Source of the DNA: Defluviimonas aquaemixtae
Lineage (GTDB): Bacteria > Pseudomonadota > Alphaproteobacteria > Rhodobacterales > Rhodobacteraceae
Assembly: GCF_900302475.1 (NCBI RefSeq)
Contig: NZ_OMOQ01000003.1
Span: forward strand, 248,001 to 312,000
Direction: 5' to 3'
DNA length: 64,000 bases
Within the stretch, counting starts at the first letter, position 1, and every line of letters starts with the position of its first letter. Positions 1 through 8,582 of the stretch are shown one piece after another. The position numbers and the translations under genes are program-made. The notes under the pieces were generated by a model that saw nothing but the letters and a program-made list of their open reading frames with translations, searched no databases and had not been told where the DNA came from.

Positions 1-479
1 TCCGGCAGCGCTTCGCGGGGGCTCAAATCGCGCTTGCGTATCGTGACGCCAATGTCGCGCGCCGGCTCTTTTCGGCGCAGCAAAGCCAGGGACGGCTGTC
101 AGGATTGCGCTTCATCCCGATGAACGCGCCGGTGGCGGGCTGGGTCTCGATGCTGCGGCTCCTGCTTGCCGGCGATTTTGTTGTGCCTGGTGACCTCGTT
201 GCACCCGCAGCAGGCGGCGCCCAAGCCACGCTGATGCAAAACGCCCCCGCCTCAGCAGTTGAAGCCTCACTTACTCAGCGCGAGCTAGAGGTGCTGGACC
301 GCGTCGCGTTGGGACACCGGAACAAGATCATCGCCGACGATCTTGGGGTGTCGGAACACACGGTGAAGCTTCACATTCACCACATCATCTCGAAGATCGG
401 CGTGCAGAACCGGACGGCGGCCGCGAACTGGTATCTTGCGCAAAGCCGGACCGACAGGACACCGCGTCCCGAGTCATGA
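1..479 (+). CDS. LuxR-family response regulator, C-terminal part (5' end outside window)
   Basis: The reading frame is open from the first bases of the window, so the start lies upstream. The last ~65 residues form a LuxR/FixJ helix-turn-helix: 'LTQRELEVLDRVALG' followed by 'KIIADDLGVSEHTVKLHIHHI'-type recognition helices. The part before it (hydrophobic strand 'GLRFIPMNAPVAGW', then a helix and 'GDFVVPGDLV') resembles the end of a response-regulator receiver or pseudo-receiver domain. It should act as a DNA-binding transcription factor. The stop codon overlaps the start of the next gene in an ATGA arrangement, so the two are probably translationally coupled. Whether a phosphorylatable Asp exists cannot be judged because the N-terminus is missing. 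Confidence 0.85.
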   Translation, partial: RQRFAGAQIALAYRDANVARRLFSAQQSQGRLSGLRFIPMNAPVAGWVSMLRLLLAGDFVVPGDLVAPAAGGAQATLMQNAPASAVEASLTQRELEVLDRVALGHRNKIIADDLGVSEHTVKLHIHHIISKIGVQNRTAAANWYLAQSRTDRTPRPES

Positions 480-976
480 ACGCGCGCGGTCAAACCACGC
501 CGTTCGACGATGCGCTGCTTTTGATCGGACGGCTGAACTACACGTGGACAAACACTGAAAGCCTGCTCGTCCACGCCATTGCCGGCCTAGCGCGGACTGA
601 CAAGGAAACGGCCGTCATCATCTTTCTAACCCTCAATACCATGCGTGCCCGCGTCGATCTCGTCGAGCGCCTCGCCAAGCTCGACCGCATCTCACCACCC
701 GAGCGCGACCGCGTTCTGACGGCCACACGCAAACTCGTGACGCTTTCGGTCGCACGAAACCGCTACAACCATTCGCTTTATGCCTTCGATCCCGAAACGG
801 GCGGCGTGCGGACAATCCTCATGCGGATTGCCGACCGCAAGGACGAGATCAAGATGGGCAAGAGCACGGATCTCGACGACTCCGCATTGGATGAGATCAG
901 GTCAGTGATCGCGGACCTTGGCAAGCTCAACCGAGAGCTCTGGTCGATCATCAGCGATTTCGGGTATCCGGCTTGA
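476..976 (+). CDS. Small HEPN-like protein of unknown function
   Basis: 166-residue, predicted all-helical soluble protein without signal peptide or membrane segment. It starts inside the stop codon of the LuxR-type regulator (ATGA), which indicates co-translation. Residues 94-99 read R-N-R-Y-N-H. This fits the R-N-x3-H form of the R-x4-6-H motif typical of HEPN-domain RNases, and it lies in a helix preceded by another long helix (about residues 43-92). The HEPN assignment is an inference from this motif and helical content only. If it is correct, the protein could be a metal-independent RNase or RNA-binding factor controlled by the regulator. Otherwise it remains a hypothetical protein. Confidence 0.6.
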   Translation: MNARGQTTPFDDALLLIGRLNYTWTNTESLLVHAIAGLARTDKETAVIIFLTLNTMRARVDLVERLAKLDRISPPERDRVLTATRKLVTLSVARNRYNHSLYAFDPETGGVRTILMRIADRKDEIKMGKSTDLDDSALDEIRSVIADLGKLNRELWSIISDFGYPA

Positions 977-1241
977 TTGCCTGGCCGATGCACCGCGGCG
1001 GCCGCGGCGTTGCCGCGAGAAGGGCGATAGCCATGCATGGTTGTCTCGGCGGGGCAAGACTCGCGCAAGCCTTCTGCGGCTAGATTTTTATGCCGCTTTT
1101 CGGCAGACTGACGAAGGGTGGCAGCTGTGGGTGTTGGCGGTGTCCGGCAGGGTGGTCGGGCGACGTCACATGCAAAGTGCGGCTGAAGACAGGTAACGGG
1201 TCTTCGTCCGTATCCGGTGCGGGACTGGATAAGCCGGTCGC
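977..1241. other. Intergenic region, no gene recognised
   Basis: Reading frames here are short and show no family resemblance. The stretch probably carries the promoter of the downstream AAA ATPase gene, but no clear -35/-10 pair is visible. If translation of the next gene begins at the better-spaced TTG at 1305, the untranslated leader extends to there. Confidence 0.4.
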
Positions 1242-3323
1242 GTGATTTCGCCGATTTTGGCGAAGGACGGAGCCCCCACGGCGAATTTGAGGGGGAGAGG
1301 GTTATTGGGAACAAATTCCGCGGTCGGTGTTCAGGACGGCCCGTTTTCCGCGACCGGTGACGGTGCCGGAATATACTGGAGCCAAGCCCATGTGCTTGCC
1401 TTCGACCGTCTGGGTTTCGCGATCAAGAGCCGCGCGCCACTGACCGTATTCACCGGAGTGGACGGGACTGGGCGGACGACGCTGCTGCGTGAACTCGTGG
1501 AGCGCAACAAGGAAGATATGCTCATCGGAATGCTGTCTGATCCCGATGAGCTTGCCGGGGCGCCCAGCGCCGCCGTCCTGAGGACTTTTGGCGAGCCTCA
1601 GCCGCCTGCGCCGGAGGAGTATCATCGGGAAGAACTCTCACGGCTTCTCGACGCCTCCGCCGAGGTCGGTTCGACTCCGGTTCTTCTCATCGACGACGCG
1701 GACCGACTGTCGGACGAAACGCTTCGGGCGGTTTGTCGGCTGATCGAAGGCGGTTCCGGAGAGCGGCCCGAAATCAAACTGATCCTGGCCGGACCGCCTG
1801 AACTCTTCGAGTGGCTCTACCGCCGCTCACAGCTTCTTGTCGGCCCGACATTTGAGCTGACCGCGATGTCCAAGGAGGACACCGCGGGTTATGTCGGCCA
1901 CATCTTGAAGTCTGCCGGCATGAAGCCGGGATTGTTCGATGCCGAGGCACTGTCCGAGATCCATCGGCGCACGGGCGGCGTCCCGGTGAAGATTAACGCG
2001 GTGTGCGAAGGTTGCCTCAATCAGGCTTGCGAAGAGGGGGTCGCCGAGATCGGCCGGGGTCTAGTGCGCAGAGTGGTGATCACGCATGGCACGCGTGGGC
2101 TGATCCATCAACTGGAAATCGAACGCGAAGCGGAACCCCGCTTCGAGGTGCCCGACGAGATGCCGGATTTCGACGCCTCTGCGCCGTTGTCGACAACGGC
2201 CGGCGTTCCGCTTGTTCCCGAGTCTCAGCCAACACCGGCGATACCGCGCGAGCCCGCCGAGGCAGGCGTCGCGCCAAAGGAGCCCACAGCACAACGACAG
2301 CACGGCGCGTCACTCGCGAACGCGCTGAAGGCATTCAAGAAGACGCCCGGCGCTTCTTCTACCGTCGAGCCGCGCGTCCGTTCGCGTATCGGCGCGCTTT
2401 CGGCGCTCGCGCGACCCGCCCCGGGCGAGAGCAGTCTCGAGCGCCTTCGCCGGAAGATGTCGTCGGAACCGGACCGGTCCGCGCCGATGCGCCCCGAATC
2501 CGCGACGGTCTCTCGTGAACGACACGCCGCGCCCAGTCCGCGCGGGCGCCGCCGTTCCATCCTGGCGGGATCGGCGTCGGCGGTTTTGCTGGTCGCTGTG
2601 GGGGCCGCTCTGTGGTCGGCACCGGACGGTTCGCTGCGGAACGGGCTTGAAACCGTGAAGCTTCAAACCGTGTCTCTATTCGGCGGCGCGTCCGAAATGC
2701 GTGCTCAGTCGGCGCTGTCAGCCGTCCCGGAGAGGGCGCCTCCGGCGGTACTCGACCGCATCGCCCGAATTCGGGCGGCAGTCGCGGGCGTACCGGACGA
2801 CGCGGGTGCGCGGTTTCGTCAGGCAATCGAGGCGGCAGGCGAGGACGCCGAAATCGCGGTTGTCAGCTACGCCCGGGCCGCGCTGGTCGGCCACGATCGC
2901 GCCGCCTATTACCTGGGCCAGATCTTCGAGACAGGCGAAGGGGTCCCTGTGGACAGATCCTTGGCGCGTGCCTGGTACAAGCAGGCGGGCTCTGACTTCA
3001 GCGGTGCGGTCAAGCTGTTGGGCGCGCTTCCTCCGCCGGAGATACAGGGTGCCCTGTCGGCGCCTATACAGCTTTACGGCGGGCAGGAGCCGAGCGGTTC
3101 GGTAGAGTTGATCTGGACAAGCGGGGAAGGACGTGACCCGACGTACTACCGGGTCGAACTTGCTGACGCACAGGGAAGGACAGCGATGTCCGCACAGCCG
3201 CTCACGATCTCGGCGCTTCGGCTTACGGTCCCGGAAGGCGTGCTACGCTGGCGAGTGGTCGCTGTAAGCGACGATCCGGCGGCAGAGGCTACGTCGCCTT
3301 GGCTGCCGATTGGCGAGCACTGA
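1242..3323 (+). CDS. ExeA/GspA-like AAA ATPase fused to TM segment and Sel1-like domain
   Basis: 693 residues if read from the GTG at 1242. A TTG at 1305, preceded by a strong GAGGGGGAGAGGG ribosome-binding site, is an equally good or better start. The N-terminal part is an AAA ATPase of the ExeA/GspA (AAA_22) kind, with Walker A GVDGTGRTT at residues 72-80 (Arg replaces the usual Lys) and Walker B VLLIDDAD at 147-154. A Pro/Arg-rich linker (about 300-430) leads to one transmembrane helix (about 440-460). The C-terminal periplasmic part contains a Sel1/TPR-like unit (about 540-590, 'AAYYLGQIFETGEGV') and a beta-rich tail. Such proteins are thought to couple cytoplasmic ATPase activity to an envelope function such as peptidoglycan remodelling for secretion systems. 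The K-to-R change in Walker A raises doubt about ATP hydrolysis. The gene is convergent with the TAXI gene. Confidence 0.7.
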   Translation: MISPILAKDGAPTANLRGRGLLGTNSAVGVQDGPFSATGDGAGIYWSQAHVLAFDRLGFAIKSRAPLTVFTGVDGTGRTTLLRELVERNKEDMLIGMLSDPDELAGAPSAAVLRTFGEPQPPAPEEYHREELSRLLDASAEVGSTPVLLIDDADRLSDETLRAVCRLIEGGSGERPEIKLILAGPPELFEWLYRRSQLLVGPTFELTAMSKEDTAGYVGHILKSAGMKPGLFDAEALSEIHRRTGGVPVKINAVCEGCLNQACEEGVAEIGRGLVRRVVITHGTRGLIHQLEIEREAEPRFEVPDEMPDFDASAPLSTTAGVPLVPESQPTPAIPREPAEAGVAPKEPTAQRQHGASLANALKAFKKTPGASSTVEPRVRSRIGALSALARPAPGESSLERLRRKMSSEPDRSAPMRPESATVSRERHAAPSPRGRRRSILAGSASAVLLVAVGAALWSAPDGSLRNGLETVKLQTVSLFGGASEMRAQSALSAVPERAPPAVLDRIARIRAAVAGVPDDAGARFRQAIEAAGEDAEIAVVSYARAALVGHDRAAYYLGQIFETGEGVPVDRSLARAWYKQAGSDFSGAVKLLGALPPPEIQGALSAPIQLYGGQEPSGSVELIWTSGEGRDPTYYRVELADAQGRTAMSAQPLTISALRLTVPEGVLRWRVVAVSDDPAAEATSPWLPIGEH

Positions 3324-3329
3324 AGCGGT

Positions 3330-3359
3330 GCCGGGTTCGGGTTCGCCCCCGCACCCGGC
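3330..3359. terminator. Hairpin between convergent genes
   Basis: Inverted repeat GCCGGGT...ACCCGGC (7 bp) with a second inner stem CGGG/CCCG after one mismatch and a 6-base loop. It begins 6 bases after the stop of the ATPase gene and ends 8 bases before the stop of the convergent TAXI gene. A bidirectional terminator is likely, although there is no U-tract on either side. Confidence 0.5.
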
Positions 3360-3367
3360 GGATTCTG

Positions 3368-4426
3368 TTAGCAGCCGATTTCGGCGCAGATGCGCTGGCG
3401 ATAGGCCTCGTTCGCCTGGCTTTCAGCGCTGGGCGCAGCCGCCACCGCGGGCGCCTGGGCGCACTGCAACTGATAGGAGTCGCTCAATCCCATGTTAACG
3501 CAGCCCGCAATGTCCCAACCTGGCGGAATGTCGTTCAGATCGACGTTCTGCCATTTCGGATGCCCGGTTTCCCTGAGCTTCCCGAAGTTGGTGAATACGA
3601 GGTTCGCCAGATCCGATACCGACTGACAACTCGCCCGATGATACGAATTGCGATTGGGCACGTATTCGTAGGTCATCAGCACGGCCTTCACCGCGACCAC
3701 GTCGATTGCTTCGGTCTGGAACGGGTAGGTTCCCGGCTCGATCTTCGAAGGCACATAGACCTGGGCGAGCGTGGGATCCGCAATTGGCAGCAGATGCAGC
3801 TTCGTGCCGTCAATCGAAGGTGACTGAAAGATCTTGGTCGGTGCGCCCGCGACGTAAAAGAAGGCGTCGATGCTGCCATCGATGAGCCGGGCGAGCGATG
3901 TGTCGGCGTCGATCTTTAGCCGTTCGGCCGGTTGCACGTCCGCAAGGTCGAGCACCAGTGACGCGGTCAGGAAAGTGCCGCTGTCCTCGACGCCAACCGC
4001 AACGCGCCGACCGTTCAAGTCGGCAAGCGATCCGATTTCGCGCTTGGCGAGAATATGCACCTCTTCGTTGTAGAGCGGGAACGCGATCCGAACGCCGAAA
4101 ATGGCCCGCGCGATTGCCGGATCGTCGGCGGAGTAGGTCTTGAGATATTCCAGCACGTCGCTCTGAACGATGCCGAACTGCGTTTGTGGGCGTTTTCGCA
4201 CGCCAAGGAAATTCTCGAGCGAGCCCGCGCTTTCGTGCACGTTGTACCGAAGGCCGCATTCCGCGGCCAGCCGGCTCATGTCTTGGCCGATCTGGATATA
4301 GGTCCCAGTCGGTCCCCCTGTGAGGATATTGCGCTCGACCTCCTGTGCCGCCACCGGGCGGACGAGCAATAGAGCCAGTGCAAGCAGGCCGACGCATGCG
4401 ACCGCTTTCTCTTTGAGAGTTGTCAC
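3368..4426 (-). CDS. TAXI-family TRAP transporter solute-binding protein
   Basis: 352 residues with a Sec signal peptide (hydrophobic core 'LLALALLLVRPVAAQ'). Start is GTG at 4426, preceded by AAGGAGGGAAA. The mature N-terminus 'ILTGGPTGTYIQIGQDMSRL' is characteristic of the TAXI family, which binds small organic acids in the periplasm for tripartite (TRAP) importers. No DctQM-type membrane partner lies nearby, so it may be an orphan receptor or sensor. It is followed by a 'Q-A-P-A-V-A-A-A-P' linker and a short C-terminal tail with two Cys. It lies 33 bp downstream of the coiled-coil gene, probably in the same transcript. Confidence 0.85.
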   Translation of the reverse strand: MTTLKEKAVACVGLLALALLLVRPVAAQEVERNILTGGPTGTYIQIGQDMSRLAAECGLRYNVHESAGSLENFLGVRKRPQTQFGIVQSDVLEYLKTYSADDPAIARAIFGVRIAFPLYNEEVHILAKREIGSLADLNGRRVAVGVEDSGTFLTASLVLDLADVQPAERLKIDADTSLARLIDGSIDAFFYVAGAPTKIFQSPSIDGTKLHLLPIADPTLAQVYVPSKIEPGTYPFQTEAIDVVAVKAVLMTYEYVPNRNSYHRASCQSVSDLANLVFTNFGKLRETGHPKWQNVDLNDIPPGWDIAGCVNMGLSDSYQLQCAQAPAVAAAPSAESQANEAYRQRICAEIGC

Positions 4427-4459
4427 CTTTCCCTCCTTCTCAAATCAAAGGACCGCAGT

Positions 4460-6640
4460 TCAACACGCGCCCACGGACTTCATTAAAAAAACGAGTGTCT
4501 GACGATTTATCGAGCCGAATGACGCCCTGAGCGCATCTGTCGGGCACATCCCGTTCGCTATTTCGATCGCCAATTGATCGACCTTCGCCGGATCGGCTTC
4601 CCCCAGCCCCGGCGCCCTGCGCAGCATGGCGTGCACGTCGGTGATCGGGCGTGTCGCAAGCCTTGGGGCGGCAGGTTCTACGCTGAGCGCCACGGCCGCG
4701 GCCTGTTCAGGAACCGCCTCGCGCGTGGCGCCGCCTTCTTCGAGCTGTTCGGTAATCAAGCCGAGCCGCGCTGTGGCCTCGTCGGCCTGTTGCCTGAGCA
4801 ATTCGAGCTCGCTGGCCAGCTCTGACATTTCGGCCCGATAAGCCGACACCCCTCCGGGCGCAGTGGCAGTGCCGGTCGTCGAAACGCCCGCAGTCGTCGC
4901 GCCTGTCGCGGCATTCGGTGTTAGGGCCTCCGCAGCCGCCAGCGCCGCCGCAGCGGCTTCGGCGCGTCTGGCCTCCAGATCGATGACTTCGGCCGCAACG
5001 CTGTCGCGTTCATTGCTGAGTGACGCGACTTCTTCCTTGACCCGTTCGATTTCATCGTGGCCGGCGGCGATCGTATCCTCCAACTCAAGCAGCACTGTCT
5101 CGAGTTCGGCTTTGCGGGTCTCGAGCGTCTCTAGCTCCTCAGCCGCCGCAGAAGCGGCGGCGGCATGTTGCGATCTGTCTTCGGCAACGGCAGCGAGTTC
5201 CGTTATCTCGGCTCGGTAGCCATCAGCCTCTGCCTTGAGAGTATCGAGCAGTGACTGGGTCTTCGTCACGTTCTGTTCGGCTTCAGCGACGGACGACAGG
5301 ATCTGCTCCCGCTGTGCGATCGCGGCTTCGACTGCGCTTTCCGCGCTGGCCCTGGCCGCCGCGAGTTCGTCGAGTTCCGCCACCAACCGCTCGCGCCCTG
5401 CAATCGCGGCCTCGGTCTCGTTCTCCGCGTCCGCCTTGGTCACCGCGAGTTCGTCAAGTTCCGTCGCCACACGCTCTCGCCGCTCGCGCATGCCGTCCTC
5501 TTCGGCGGTGAGCCGGGCGCGCTCCTCTTCGAGCGTTTCAACCGACGTGGCAATCTCCTGCTTCAGCTGCTGGGCCGATGCCAACTCGGCCTGAAGTTCG
5601 GCAAGTTTTCCGCGCGCGCTTCCCAACTCCGCCTCCGCCGCCCGCTTCGTGGCCTCTATCTCCTCCACTTGGGCGGTCGATTGAGCGAGCCTCTCACGTG
5701 CCACGGAAATGCTCGCTTGAACACTTGTCATCTCCCCGCGCATCCCCTGCAGACGCGAGCCGATATCCTGTTCCTCGGCCTTGGCCGTCGCGGCCGCTGC
5801 CTCGGCCGCGGTTTGCTGAGCCAGCATGGCGTCGAGTTCCGCCTTCGCGCTTTCGCGCACTTTTGCGATCGCGGCCATTTCCTCGCGTGATCGCACAAGT
5901 TCCTCCTGCGCGGAGGCCAGATCGGCTCGGTGCGTTTCCATTTCGGTACCGACAGAGCTGAGGCTAGCCACCTTGGCCTCCGCTTCAGATGATAGCCGCT
6001 CAAGTTCCGCCTCGGCGGCCACCAGCGCCTGTTCAGATATGTGAAGCTCTTCGTCTGTCTCGACTTTCTTCTCGGCCAGTGCCGCGATCTCGGCTTCGAG
6101 TTCGGCGAATCGCACCTGCCCGCTTGCAAGCGTTGCCTCAAGCGCCTCGGCCTCATCTTTTGTCGTCTCGTAGCGCTCCATCTCCAGGGCGGCACCCGCC
6201 AGCCGGGTGTCGAGCTCTGTCATCTCCTCGCTGCCGGCCTGAAGCCGGGTCTCGATGTCCTCAAGCGCTGTTGTACGCTCGGCGAGCTGCCGTTCATGGC
6301 TCTCGATCTGCGCCTCCAGATCGCGCCGCACTTCAGCCAGTTCCGCAAGCCGCGCCGTGTCAGCGCTGCGCTGTCGGCCCATTTTCGTGATTTCGTCGGA
6401 AATCACCGCCAGTTCCTCTTTGGCACTGGAGATCTGTGCGGACAGACCATCCCGGTCGGACCGCGCCCTGGCGATTTCATCTTCGAGAAGCGCAAGCACT
6501 TTGCGCAACGAAGCTGCCGTCTCTGACGGCTGCTCTTCGACTGTAATGTCTGTCGCCGCTTGCTGCGACCATCCGGCGGATGCCGTAAAGATCAAACCTA
6601 GAATCGCAACAGAGCGGGCAAAACGCCCAAAAAACACCAT
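4460..6640 (-). CDS. Secreted large coiled-coil protein
   Basis: 726 residues from the ATG at 6640 (upstream GGGGGGGA is a plausible ribosome-binding site). N-terminal signal peptide 'FARSVAILGLIFTASAGWSQ'. Residues from about 35 to 560 are almost entirely Ala/Glu-rich heptads with repeated 'AELDELA' and 'ELEAxxA' units, giving a very long coiled coil, followed by an Ala/Thr/Gly-rich low-complexity linker. The last ~60 residues form a small globular segment ('DVHAMLRRAPGL...LAIEIANGMCPTDALRASFG') with two Cys. It is likely a periplasmic, possibly envelope-spanning, structural protein. Its function is unknown. It is probably co-transcribed with the downstream TAXI gene. The strong Ala/Glu bias means that homology searches will give spurious SMC/myosin hits. 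Confidence 0.75.
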   Translation of the reverse strand: MVFFGRFARSVAILGLIFTASAGWSQQAATDITVEEQPSETAASLRKVLALLEDEIARARSDRDGLSAQISSAKEELAVISDEITKMGRQRSADTARLAELAEVRRDLEAQIESHERQLAERTTALEDIETRLQAGSEEMTELDTRLAGAALEMERYETTKDEAEALEATLASGQVRFAELEAEIAALAEKKVETDEELHISEQALVAAEAELERLSSEAEAKVASLSSVGTEMETHRADLASAQEELVRSREEMAAIAKVRESAKAELDAMLAQQTAAEAAAATAKAEEQDIGSRLQGMRGEMTSVQASISVARERLAQSTAQVEEIEATKRAAEAELGSARGKLAELQAELASAQQLKQEIATSVETLEEERARLTAEEDGMRERRERVATELDELAVTKADAENETEAAIAGRERLVAELDELAAARASAESAVEAAIAQREQILSSVAEAEQNVTKTQSLLDTLKAEADGYRAEITELAAVAEDRSQHAAAASAAAEELETLETRKAELETVLLELEDTIAAGHDEIERVKEEVASLSNERDSVAAEVIDLEARRAEAAAAALAAAEALTPNAATGATTAGVSTTGTATAPGGVSAYRAEMSELASELELLRQQADEATARLGLITEQLEEGGATREAVPEQAAAVALSVEPAAPRLATRPITDVHAMLRRAPGLGEADPAKVDQLAIEIANGMCPTDALRASFGSINRQTLVFLMKSVGAC

Positions 6641-6934
6641 TCCCCCCCGAACCCCCAAAACTGGAGCTGCTTCGCAACGGTCTCACAAAACCTTCTAAAA
6701 GTCGAATCTGTCGGGATGACATACTGGCGCCCAGCTGAATGCACCGATCGAAACGTCAAGCATGCAATGCTCCACGCTGGAGAAGTAAGATATTGAATAT
6801 TAATGTAAAAGTGAAATCGCAATCGGTCGTCCCTTTGCTGGCCGCTGACGACGGCCTCCGGGAAAACCGCTTGGGCGCGGAGGCTTTAATGTTGCGAAAT
6901 CATGGGCAATCAGTGCACAGAGCGACTTCAGTCG

Positions 6935-7579
6935 TCAGAAGTGCCTCGGAAAGATTCCAGCAAGGAAACGAGCGATGATGCGCTCGGCATCCTTTCGCGA
7001 AAACGCCTTTGGATGAGATAAATAGTCAGTCCACATGCCTTCGAGCAGTGCGAGCGTCCCGTATGTCGTTTCCCGCGCGACCGTGACGCCATCTGTAATT
7101 CCGTTGGCCTCGGCAAGCGCCACGAAGGCTTCTCGGATCATGCCGCGCAGCCGCCGGTCGCGAGTGTCGCTGTAGCGTGCGATACCCTCATGCGCGTTGG
7201 CCCGGCCACGGAAGGCATGCCAGATCGCCGCGGAGCGTCCGTTCAAAATTTCTTCGCTGAGATCCGCCCGGACTACCGCCATGATCAGGGCCGCTGGATC
7301 GCCTTCCTTTCCGGCGAGCTGGCGCTCCATCTCGTCGTAATACTCGCGGCTGAACGCCTCTGCGGCGGCGACAAGAAGATTGTCCTTGCCGCCGAAATGC
7401 AGGTGGATCATGCCGCGCGACAGTCCCGCCCTCTCGATGATGCGGCTGACCGTTGTGTCCGTGATCCCGTGCTCTGCGATGGAATCGAGTGCTGCCGCGA
7501 TAAGGACTTGCCGGTTGCGTTCGGGGTGTCGAACGGCCTTCGGTGACTTCTCGGCGGACCCTTGTTCATTGTGTCGCAT
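6935..7579 (-). CDS. TetR-family transcriptional regulator (BetI-like)
   Basis: About 214 residues from the ATG at 7579; a longer in-frame start at 7657 would add an unlikely basic leader. The N-terminal TetR helix-turn-helix is clear ('ALDSIAEHGITDTTVSRI...AGLSRGMIHLHFGGKDNLL'), and the C-terminal ligand domain is of the BetI/TetR_C_6 type ('MWTDYLSHP'). It is divergent from the transporter operon, and an 18-bp perfect palindrome lies between the two starts. The simplest reading is a local repressor of the transport and demethylation genes that is released by the transported substrate. The ligand is unknown; BetI relatives respond to choline or betaine-like molecules. Confidence 0.85.
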   Translation of the reverse strand: MRHNEQGSAEKSPKAVRHPERNRQVLIAAALDSIAEHGITDTTVSRIIERAGLSRGMIHLHFGGKDNLLVAAAEAFSREYYDEMERQLAGKEGDPAALIMAVVRADLSEEILNGRSAAIWHAFRGRANAHEGIARYSDTRDRRLRGMIREAFVALAEANGITDGVTVARETTYGTLALLEGMWTDYLSHPKAFSRKDAERIIARFLAGIFPRHF

Positions 7580-7662
7580 CGTCAATCCGTCTGCTTTTCG
7601 CCCGCGTCTTAAGTCAGCGATATCACCGCGATTGACAGGGGTGTCGAACTTGCGCAATCTTA

Positions 7663-7680
7663 AATGGACGATCGTCCATT
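7663..7680. promoter_or_regulatory. Perfect 18-bp palindrome, TetR operator candidate
   Basis: AATGGACGATCGTCCATT is a perfect inverted repeat centred in the divergent intergenic region, 83 bp upstream of the TetR start and 50 bp upstream of the permease start. The core TGGACGATCGTCCA has the form seen in operators of BetI/AcrR-type regulators. Both genes are probably controlled from this site. Confidence 0.75.
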
Positions 7681-7730
7681 AACAAGGGTGGCGGCGTCGG
7701 ACGGCCAGCTGGGGGTGTTTCTTGCTCGAT

Positions 7731-8582
7731 ATGAGAAGCGAGTCGTCCAGAGGTATGGCGCTCAGCGCGCCGGCCACGCTCTATGTCGGGCTGCTGGTCG
7801 CGGCGCCGCTCGTGATCCTCGTCGCCTACTCGCTCTGGACGCAGACCTACGTGACGATCGACCGGACGCCGACGCTCGCGAGCTACCGCGAGGCGTTCGG
7901 CGACCCGCTCGTGCGGCACCTCATGCTCCGCTCGATCCTGATCGCGGGGGCGGTCACGGTCGTGACGGTGGCGCTGGCCTATCCTATCGCCTATTTCATC
8001 GCCTTCCGGGCGCGCAAAAAAACGCTCTGGCTGCTTCTGATCACGATCCCGTTCTGGTCGAGCTACCTCCTACGCGTCTTCGCCTGGAAGCTGATCCTCG
8101 GCTTCAACGGCGTGATGAACTCCGCGCTCCTCGCGCTCGGGATTATCGACGAGCCGCTGACCTTCCTCCTCTACAACGAATTCGCGGTCGTCCTGACCCT
8201 CGCCCATGCCTGGGCGCCCTTCGCGATCCTCCCGATCTACGTCTCGCTCCAGAAGATCGACCCGAGCCTGCTCGAGGCGTCGACCGACCTCGGCAACGGC
8301 CCGGTCGAAACCTTCCTGCGCGTGACGCTGCCCCTGACTATCCCCGGCATCATCGCGGCCTGCCTCATCATCTTCATTCCGACGGTCGGCGATTATGTCA
8401 CGCCGTCGCTCGTCGGCGGGTCGGACGGCAAGATGATCGCCAACCTGATCCAGGTGCAGTTCGGCGCGGCCAACAACTGGCCGCTTGGCGCGACGCTCTC
8501 GCTACTGGCGATGCTGTCGGTCGGCTTCGTCGCCATCGTCTTCGTGATCGGCGCCACGGGGCTCGGGAGGCGCATCCGATGA
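7731..8582 (+). CDS. ABC transporter permease, PotB type
   Basis: 283 residues from the ATG at 7731; TTG 7722 and ATG 7764 are alternatives. Six hydrophobic segments, and the permease EAA loop 'LLEASTDLGNGPVETFLRVTLPLTIPG' split over the cytoplasmic side mark it as an inner-membrane subunit of the polyamine/opine/quaternary-amine importer family (PotB, PF00528). It is the first gene of a four-gene transporter set whose parts overlap by 4 bp, and it lies directly behind the palindromic operator. Confidence 0.88.
   Translation: MRSESSRGMALSAPATLYVGLLVAAPLVILVAYSLWTQTYVTIDRTPTLASYREAFGDPLVRHLMLRSILIAGAVTVVTVALAYPIAYFIAFRARKKTLWLLLITIPFWSSYLLRVFAWKLILGFNGVMNSALLALGIIDEPLTFLLYNEFAVVLTLAHAWAPFAILPIYVSLQKIDPSLLEASTDLGNGPVETFLRVTLPLTIPGIIAACLIIFIPTVGDYVTPSLVGGSDGKMIANLIQVQFGAANNWPLGATLSLLAMLSVGFVAIVFVIGATGLGRRIR

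Noticed and set aside
7664..8578. Long second frame over the PotB gene
   Set aside because: It is Arg/Ala/Asp-rich with no family; only its last part from 8579 is real (PotC). The rest is a GC-rich shadow frame.
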